From VBDM01 sp964430565 (lineage in GTDB: Bacteria; Pseudomonadota; Gammaproteobacteria; Burkholderiales; SG8-39), in the NCBI GenBank assembly GCA_964430565.1, contig CAYSFD010000018.1, forward strand, positions 62,001 through 126,000: 64,000 bases of DNA. The letters run 5' to 3'. The position numbers were made by a program, and so were the translations under genes. Below the pieces are notes generated by a model. It was not told where the DNA came from. It saw only the letters and a program-made list of their open reading frames with translations, and searched no databases. This document shows positions 58,486 to 64,000 of the stretch, piece after piece. Within the stretch, counting starts at the first letter, position 1. Each line of letters begins with the position of its first letter.

Positions 58486-60030
58486 ATGAAAACCCTCCGT
58501 AGTTACCTCGACGACCGGTGGCAGGAAGGCTCGGGCAACCCACAGATGCTCGTCAATCCCGCCACCGAGGAGCCGCTTGCGCAGGTATCGAGCGAAGGCC
58601 TCGACCTCACCGCTGCACTCGAGCATGCACGCCGCAAAGGCGGGCCTGCGCTGCGCGCGCTTTCGTTCGCCGAGCGCGGGACGCTCTTGAAAGAGATGGC
58701 GAAGGCGATCCAGGCGCACCGGGACGAACTGATCGATCTTGCGGTGGCGAACGGCGGCAACACCCGCTCGGATGCGAAGTTCGACGTGGACGGCGCGATC
58801 TTCACGCTGCAGACCTACGCCGAGCTGGGCGTTTCGCTCGGCGCTGCGAGATTCCTCATCGACGGCGAGGGCGTGCAGCTCGGGCGCTCGCCGCGCTTTC
58901 ACGGCCAGCACATCAACGTGCCGCGCCACGGCGTCGCGGTGCAGATCAACGCATTCAACTTCCCGGCCTGGGGCTTCGCCGAAAAAGCCGCGTCGGCGCT
59001 CCTCGCGGGAATGCCGGTGTTCTCCAAGCCCGCCACCAGCTCGGCGATGGTCGCGCACCGCGTGATGGAGATCCTGGTCGAGAAGAAAATCCTGCCGGAA
59101 GGGACGTTGTCACTGCTCGCGGGCGGCCACCGCGACCTGCCCGCCTTGCTCGGCCCTCAGGACGTGCTCGCCTTCACCGGCTCCGGCGACACCGGCGCGC
59201 GCATCCGAGCGCTGCGCAACATTCTTCTCCAATCGGTGCGCGTCAACATCGAAGCGGACAGCCTGAACGCCGCGGTGCTCGGTCCCGACGCCGAGCCCGG
59301 CGGCGACATGTACGAGACCTTCCTGAAGGACGTGCTGCGCGACATGACGCAGAAGGCAGGCCAGAAGTGCACTGCGATCCGGCGCGTGCTCGTGCCCGAA
59401 GAGGTCGCCGCCACCGTGCGCGATGACCTCGCCGAGGGCCTGAAAGCGGTGCGCGTCGGCAACCCTGCGCTTGAGGAAACTCGCATGGGCCCGCTCGCGA
59501 CCGGTACGCAGCTCGCCGACGTGCGCGAAGGTATAGGCAAGCTCGGCGCCGAAGGAAAAGCGGCGTTCGGCAGCGCCGCGCCGCTCGGAGGCAAAGGCTT
59601 TTTTATCTCGCCGGTGCTGATGGAATTCGCAAAGGACGCGCCCGCCACCGCGGTCCACGCGCGCGAGGTGTTCGGCCCGGTGGCCTCGCTCCTGCCCTAC
59701 TCGGGCAAGGCCGCGGACGCCGCCGCGATCGTCGCGCGCGGCAACGGAAGTCTCGTGTCGTCGGTGTATTCGGAAGACGCGGCATTTCTCGAAGAAATCG
59801 TCACGGGCATCGCGCCCTATCACGGGCGGCTTTTCCTTGGCCATCCGAAAATCGAGATGTCGCCGGGGCCGGGCACGGTGCTGCCGCAGCTCGTGCACGG
59901 CGGGCCGGGGCGCGCGGGGGGCGGCGAGGAGTTGGGCGGGGCGCGCGGGCTTGCGTTCTACATGCAGCGCGTGGCGCTGGAAGGTTCGCGGCCGGTGATT
60001 CAGAAGCTCATCGGAGTGCCGCCGGGCTGA
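58486..60030 (+). CDS. boxD: 3,4-dehydroadipyl-CoA semialdehyde dehydrogenase-like (BoxD)
   Basis: A 514-residue aldehyde dehydrogenase of the PaaZ/BoxD branch. Motifs: INAFNFPAWGFAEKAASALLAGMPVFSKPAT (cofactor binding), FTGSGDTGARI, the Glu in RVNIEADSLNAAVLGPDAE near residue 260, and the catalytic Cys in TQKAGQKCTAIRRV near residue 295. In the aerobic box pathway BoxD oxidises 3,4-dehydroadipyl-CoA semialdehyde using NADP. No MaoC hydratase half as in PaaZ. The box boxABC genes are not in this window. ATG 58486 follows AAAGGAA. It converges on hcrAB. Confidence 0.86.
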   Translation: MKTLRSYLDDRWQEGSGNPQMLVNPATEEPLAQVSSEGLDLTAALEHARRKGGPALRALSFAERGTLLKEMAKAIQAHRDELIDLAVANGGNTRSDAKFDVDGAIFTLQTYAELGVSLGAARFLIDGEGVQLGRSPRFHGQHINVPRHGVAVQINAFNFPAWGFAEKAASALLAGMPVFSKPATSSAMVAHRVMEILVEKKILPEGTLSLLAGGHRDLPALLGPQDVLAFTGSGDTGARIRALRNILLQSVRVNIEADSLNAAVLGPDAEPGGDMYETFLKDVLRDMTQKAGQKCTAIRRVLVPEEVAATVRDDLAEGLKAVRVGNPALEETRMGPLATGTQLADVREGIGKLGAEGKAAFGSAAPLGGKGFFISPVLMEFAKDAPATAVHAREVFGPVASLLPYSGKAADAAAIVARGNGSLVSSVYSEDAAFLEEIVTGIAPYHGRLFLGHPKIEMSPGPGTVLPQLVHGGPGRAGGGEELGGARGLAFYMQRVALEGSRPVIQKLIGVPPG

Positions 60031-60044
60031 CCGCGCCGGCGCGG

Positions 60045-60509
60045 CTACTTCGCGAATTCGATCGCGCCCTGCGGCAGGAGATAGAGCACGAGCGCGCGCC
60101 CGTCGCTCACCGTTGGGTTGTGCGCGCTGTCCGGCCCGTACACCAGCCAGCCCGCGCCGCGCCCGTCGAATTTCGCCGCGGGAGTGAGCGGCATGATCAT
60201 GTCGATCTCGCCGTGGGGGTGGCGGTGGTGCGGCCCCTTGATGTCTTTCATTTCGACCACGTCCACGCTGAAGCCCTGCGTATCCGGGCCCGGCTTGATC
60301 ACGCGGCCGAACTTGATCCCGCCCGCTTCACGGTTGCACATCCAGCCGGAGGCGATCGCCTGGTTGCAGGCTTCGACGATGCTCTTGAATGCGGCTCCGC
60401 TTGCCGGATAGGCGGTGTTCAGCTCCTTTTCGAGCTTCGCATCGAGCTGTTTGTCCTGGATGAGTTCGGTGACCGGAGTGATCAACGCGTGGAACTGTTC
60501 AGGGGTCAT
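60045..60509 (-). CDS. DUF4863 family protein (hydroxylaminobenzoate lyase-like)
   Basis: A 154-residue protein of DUF4863 (family knowledge: includes 4-hydroxylaminobenzoate lyase PnbB). Cupin-type core: ASGWMCNREAGGIKFGRVIKPG, VDVVEMKDIKGPHHRHPHGEIDMIMPL with HxHxHGE metal ligands, and GWLVYGPDSAHNPTV. It is translationally coupled to the reductase beta subunit (ATGA overlap). This makes a tightly linked operon hcrA-hcrB-DUF4863. Its job with an aryl-CoA reductase is unknown; it may handle an amino- or hydroxylamino-benzoate intermediate. Confidence 0.82.
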   Translation of the reverse strand: MTPEQFHALITPVTELIQDKQLDAKLEKELNTAYPASGAAFKSIVEACNQAIASGWMCNREAGGIKFGRVIKPGPDTQGFSVDVVEMKDIKGPHHRHPHGEIDMIMPLTPAAKFDGRGAGWLVYGPDSAHNPTVSDGRALVLYLLPQGAIEFAK

Positions 60510-61537
60510 TGGATCTCCTTCAAATCGTGCCGCGCGATGCGCACCCGCGTCGCGCTCATGTCGTCGCCGCGGATTTCGCGCAGCGCGTAGCCGACAAACT
60601 CGGACACGACGTCCTTGCGCCAATAGAGGTTGAGATCGGTGTTGTCCATGGGCTTGGCGACCGAGGCGACCTTCCGGCCGACTTCGGCGATCGCTTCGTC
60701 GGTCAGCTTCCTGCCCACGAGCAGTTCGCCCGCTTTCGTGAGGAGCGGCCGCGAGGAGACTGCGCCGAGCGCGATGCGCGCCTCATCCACCGTGCCGTCG
60801 CGCGTTGTCTTCACCGCCGCGGCGACGCCGAGCACCGGGAAGTCGAACGAGCCGCGGCGGCGCAGCTTCCAGTAGCTGCTCTTCCAGCCTTCGGCGGCGG
60901 GCAGCTTCACTTCGGTGAGGATCTCGTCGGGGCGACGCGTGAGGTAGTCGATGCCGTCGTTTCTGTAGAGATCGGCGAGCGCCACGTCGCGTTCGCCTTG
61001 CACGGAGACGAGGTGCACGCTTGCGCCGAGCGCAATCAACGCGGGCGCGCAGTCGGTCGAGGAGGCCGCGACGCAGCGTTTGCTCGCGGTGGCGACCCAG
61101 CAGATCTCGCCGTCTTTTTTCAGGCAGAAGTCGATCGCCTTGCGCCACTCGTAGTTCTGGTTGTAGTAGTTGCAGCGCGTGTCCAGGCACAGGTTTCCGC
61201 CGAGCGTGCCCATGTTGCGCAGGTGCACCGTCGCAACCTGCGCCGCCGCCTGCCACAGTCCGGCATATTTTTCGCGCATCGCGGAATTGGCGATGACTTC
61301 GTTTAGCGTGAGGCCCGCGCCCAACGCGGCGCCCGAGCCATTGCTGGTTTTCTTCAGCGCTTCGATCTGGCGCAACGATACGAGCATCGCCGGGGTCTGG
61401 TGGCGCCGCTTCATATTGGGAAGGAGATCGGTGCCACCTGCGATCAGCATCGCCTGCGGGCCTTCCGCGGCGAGGATCTTCGCCGCCTCGCTGATGGTTT
61501 TCGGCGAATGAAAGCCAAACCAGGGCAGCCGCATCAT
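60506..61537 (-). CDS. hcrB: 4-hydroxybenzoyl-CoA reductase, beta (FAD / 4Fe-4S) subunit
   Basis: A 343-residue FAD subunit of the xanthine oxidase family. FAD motifs are LIAGGTDLLPNMKR near residue 31 and MGTLGGNLCLDTRC near residue 109. The insert after it carries Cys122, Cys138, Cys146 and Cys155, the same pattern as the extra [4Fe-4S] cluster of Thauera aromatica HcrB. That cluster is diagnostic: it lowers the electron potential for reductive removal of the hydroxyl group of 4-hydroxybenzoyl-CoA. Overlaps the hcrA stop by 4 bases and the DUF4863 ATG by 4. The enzyme gives benzoyl-CoA. Confidence 0.94.
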   Translation of the reverse strand: MMRLPWFGFHSPKTISEAAKILAAEGPQAMLIAGGTDLLPNMKRRHQTPAMLVSLRQIEALKKTSNGSGAALGAGLTLNEVIANSAMREKYAGLWQAAAQVATVHLRNMGTLGGNLCLDTRCNYYNQNYEWRKAIDFCLKKDGEICWVATASKRCVAASSTDCAPALIALGASVHLVSVQGERDVALADLYRNDGIDYLTRRPDEILTEVKLPAAEGWKSSYWKLRRRGSFDFPVLGVAAAVKTTRDGTVDEARIALGAVSSRPLLTKAGELLVGRKLTDEAIAEVGRKVASVAKPMDNTDLNLYWRKDVVSEFVGYALREIRGDDMSATRVRIARHDLKEIQ

Positions 61538-63990
61538 GCGACGGCTTCCTTCTTCACCGACATGCGCCGCGGCTTGTTGACGGAATTGCCGTCACCGCCT
61601 TCCCAGGGCGGCGGCACGAGCATCGGCTCGGGGTAGGGCACATCAGGAAAACTCTCCGGCCCGACTCGCGGCGTTTCGCCTTTGGCTTTTTTCTCCAGCG
61701 CGGCGAGCACCTTGTCCGGCGTGATCGGCAGCTCGTCGATGCGCACGCCGATCGCCGCGTACACGGCGTTCGCGACTGCCGGCATCACGGGCAGGAGCGG
61801 CCCCTGCCCCACTTCCTTCGCGCCGAACGGGCAGTTGGGATCCGGGTCTTCGACGAGCTCGGTAAACACTTCAGGCATGTCCAGGGATGTCAGGCTCTTG
61901 TATTCGAGGAGCGAAGGAATTTTGTGTACCAGCGCGTTGGATAGCTTCGGCGGCAGGCGGCGAAAGACCTGCTCTTCCATGAGCGCCTCGCCCAGGCCCA
62001 TGTAGACGCTGCCTTCGACCTGCCCGCGCGCGCTCACCGGGTTGATGGCGCGGCCGATGTCGTGCGCGATCCACACCTTCGGCACGGTAATCCAGCCCGT
62101 GTTGCGGTCCACTTCGGCTTCGACCACGCACGCTGTATACGAATAAGCAGGCGACGGCCCTACGCCCGCCCCTTTGAAGCGCCCGGGCGCGCGGGGTGGG
62201 GTATAGGAGCCCACCGAGCCGAGCGTGCCGAATTTCTCCTCCGCGAGGACGATCGCCTCGCGGAAGCTCATCAGCTTGCCCGGGTCGTCGGCGCGGAACA
62301 CGCGCCCGCGCGCGAAGCCAACGTTGTCGGGCAGAGTCTCCATGTGCTCGGCCGCCGCACGCGCAATGAGTTCCCTCACCCGCTCGGCGGCCTGGATCGC
62401 GGCGTTCCCCATCATCACGGTGACGCGGCTGGAATACGAGCCGAGGTCCACCGGCGTCAAAGCGGTGTCGCCGGTGACGCAGCGCACATCGTAGGCGTCG
62501 ATGCCGAGCACCTCCGCCACGATCGCGGCGAGCACATCGTCCGACCCCTGACCGATCTCGGTTGCGCCGCAGAACACCGTGACCTGGCCACTGCGGTCGA
62601 GCAAGAGCTGCACACCCGATTGCGGCATCTTGTTCCAGTAGATCGGCAGGCCCGCGCCGCACAAGTACGCGCCGCAGGCGAGCCCGACGCCACGGCCTTC
62701 GGGAAGCTTCTTGTACTTGTTCTTCCAATCCGAACTCGCGACCACCTTGCGGATGCACTCGGCAAGGCCGATGGTGCCTATCTTCAGCCAGTTCGCGGTG
62801 AGCGAATCGGGCTTGGCGACGATACCCAGGCGCAGATCCGCCGGATCGATCTTCAGTTTCTCCGCGATCTTGTCGAGCTGAATTTCCTGGCCGAAGCGCG
62901 GCTGCGGCGTGCCGTGCCCGCGCTTGGGGCCGCAGGGCGGCTTGTTGGTAAAGACCCGGCAGGCGTCGAACTTGTAACGCGGGATCTCGTAGGTGGTCGT
63001 CTGGAGCACGCCGGTGTAGAAGGTGCTCGCGGCGCCGTAACCGCCGTAGGCGCCGCCGTCGAGCAGCGTCTGGGTGTGCATGCCTGTGATCTTGCCGTCT
63101 TTCGTCACGCCGGTGCGCATCTTCATCAGCACCGGATGGCGGCCGCGGTGCATGTAGAAGACTTCCTCGCGGTTGAGGCAGATCTTCACCGGCCTGCCGA
63201 GCATGAGCGCCGCCTTCGACACCACGATCTCGTGGTTGTGCAAATCGCACTTGCCGCCGAAACCGCCGCCGTTCGGGCAGGCGATCACACGCACGTGCGC
63301 GGGCGGAATCTGCAGCGCGTTGGCGAGCGCTCGATGGATGTAGTGCGGCACCTGCGTCGAGGACCACAGCGTCAGCTTTCCTTCGCCGTCGACCGCGGCG
63401 ACCGAGGCGTGCTGCTCGATCGGAGCATGCGTGTTGCCCTGGTAAAAGAACAAGTCCTCGAACACGTGGTCGGCCTTGGCGAGCGCCTCTTCGACGTCGC
63501 CGAATTCGAAGGCTTGAAGGCGATGGATGTTTCCCTGCTCGCCGTATTCGTGGATGCGCGGCTCCGGCGTGGCGAGCGCCTCCTCGGGATCGGAGATGGT
63601 CTTGAGCGGCCGGTATTTGACGTCGATGAGATCGAGCGCCTCGAACGCCGTCTGCTCGTCTTTCGCGATCACCGCGGCGACCGGGTCGCCGACGTAGCGC
63701 ACGCGCTCGGGCGCGAGCGGGTACTCATCCTGCGTCACCGGAAGGATGCCGAAGGTAATGGGGAAGTCTTTGCCGGTGAGCACCAGGTGCACGCCGGGAT
63801 GCTTCTCGGCGCGCGACACGTCGATCGATTCGATGTTCGCGTGCGGCAGCGGCGAGCGCAGCAGCTTGCAATGCACCATGCGAGACAGCATCACGTCGTC
63901 CGCGAAGCGCGTCAGACCCGTCACCTTGGCGCGGCCGTCCACACGGCGGCGCGGTTTGCCGATCACGTCGAAACGTTTCCTGGTCGTCAT
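61534..63990 (-). CDS. hcrA: 4-hydroxybenzoyl-CoA reductase, alpha (molybdopterin) subunit
   Basis: An 818-residue molybdenum hydroxylase large subunit. Opening DVIGKPRRRVDGRAKVTGLTRFADD; Moco contacts NGGGFGGKCDLHNHEI, FYMHRGRHPVLMKM, GATEIGQGSDDVL and CGAYLCGAG; catalytic Glu726 in FGAKEVGQG, the residue conserved in the family. Length is slightly more than the Thauera enzyme, due to a C-terminal tail. ATG 63990 follows GGAGAAGG. hcrC (the 2Fe-2S subunit) would normally flank this pair and is not in the window; it may lie just beyond base 64000 on the minus-strand upstream side. Confidence 0.94.
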   Translation of the reverse strand: MTTRKRFDVIGKPRRRVDGRAKVTGLTRFADDVMLSRMVHCKLLRSPLPHANIESIDVSRAEKHPGVHLVLTGKDFPITFGILPVTQDEYPLAPERVRYVGDPVAAVIAKDEQTAFEALDLIDVKYRPLKTISDPEEALATPEPRIHEYGEQGNIHRLQAFEFGDVEEALAKADHVFEDLFFYQGNTHAPIEQHASVAAVDGEGKLTLWSSTQVPHYIHRALANALQIPPAHVRVIACPNGGGFGGKCDLHNHEIVVSKAALMLGRPVKICLNREEVFYMHRGRHPVLMKMRTGVTKDGKITGMHTQTLLDGGAYGGYGAASTFYTGVLQTTTYEIPRYKFDACRVFTNKPPCGPKRGHGTPQPRFGQEIQLDKIAEKLKIDPADLRLGIVAKPDSLTANWLKIGTIGLAECIRKVVASSDWKNKYKKLPEGRGVGLACGAYLCGAGLPIYWNKMPQSGVQLLLDRSGQVTVFCGATEIGQGSDDVLAAIVAEVLGIDAYDVRCVTGDTALTPVDLGSYSSRVTVMMGNAAIQAAERVRELIARAAAEHMETLPDNVGFARGRVFRADDPGKLMSFREAIVLAEEKFGTLGSVGSYTPPRAPGRFKGAGVGPSPAYSYTACVVEAEVDRNTGWITVPKVWIAHDIGRAINPVSARGQVEGSVYMGLGEALMEEQVFRRLPPKLSNALVHKIPSLLEYKSLTSLDMPEVFTELVEDPDPNCPFGAKEVGQGPLLPVMPAVANAVYAAIGVRIDELPITPDKVLAALEKKAKGETPRVGPESFPDVPYPEPMLVPPPWEGGDGNSVNKPRRMSVKKEAVA

Positions 63991-64000
63991 GTCCTTCTCC

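Noticed and set aside
1..64000. tRNA, rRNA, transposase or phage genes
   Set aside because: Looked for clover-leaf patterns, recombinase-like proteins and rRNA-like stretches; the only rRNA-like sequence (ATCACCTCCTTTC near 18002) is too short and stands alone.

Overview
The window is high-GC DNA, densely packed with genes of a metabolically versatile, soil- or water-type proteobacterium. It is most likely a betaproteobacterium of Burkholderiales/Rhodocyclales type. That placement is inference, resting on three orphan Bug/TctC solute receptors, a 4-hydroxybenzoyl-CoA reductase of the Thauera type next to a BoxD-like aldehyde dehydrogenase, a benzoate-CoA ligase family enzyme and a Liv-type operon. 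I see no rRNA, tRNA, intact transposase, phage gene or CRISPR array.

Layout. 0.2-4.4 kb: Bug receptor plus FAD monooxygenase (minus strand), then an Asp/Glu racemase-like enzyme and small or unknown proteins (plus). 4.5-9.4 kb: SnoaL-like protein, polysaccharide deacetylase, diguanylate cyclase, amidohydrolase and alpha/beta hydrolase, with a duplicated 5' scrap of the deacetylase gene. 9.4-13.1 kb: AttH/CrtC-like protein and a FtsX-type permease; their probable ATPase partner lies at 20.2 kb. 13.2-16.9 kb: CHASE-PAS hybrid-free two-component pair. 17.0-17.9 kb: a protein with about 14 tandem 12-residue YCGASVKAQ repeats, followed by the only non-coding stretch over 300 bases. 18.3-21.6 kb: BON lipoprotein, M24-fold protein with a degenerate metal site, ABC ATPase and an HExxH protein.

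21.7-28.8 kb, all minus: DUF2848 protein, cupin and amidase, then livK, livH, livM, livG and livF. This reads as an uptake-and-hydrolysis unit for an amide. 29-33.4 kb: NMT1-like binding protein, a TRAP permease remnant, MetF-like reductase, FAD monooxygenase, DUF1761 protein and a degenerate nucleotide cyclase. 33.4-42.5 kb: secreted amidohydrolase, Bug receptor, then a tightly packed dehydrogenase/creatininase/cupin/2-hydroxyacid dehydrogenase operon, a VapBC pair with a frameshifted toxin, and a 3-hydroxyisobutyrate dehydrogenase-like gene. 42.5-51.3 kb: third Bug receptor, ceramidase-like membrane protein, second GGDEF protein, sirtuin, ACT protein, aryl-CoA ligase and ABC exporter. 51.4-56.8 kb: MerR-TPR protein, Ku and LigD (NHEJ) with divergent DUF72. 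56.8-64 kb: gamma-glutamyltransferase-like protein, BoxD and hcrA-hcrB-DUF4863, running off the window edge where hcrC would be expected.

Together the genes suggest an organism that scavenges carboxylates, amides and aromatic acids, activates aromatics as CoA thioesters, and keeps stress and repair functions (NHEJ, sirtuin, c-di-GMP signalling) among them. The most unusual items are the YCG-repeat protein, the TRAP remnant, the duplicated gene scrap, the broken VapC and the two enzymes with lost catalytic residues.
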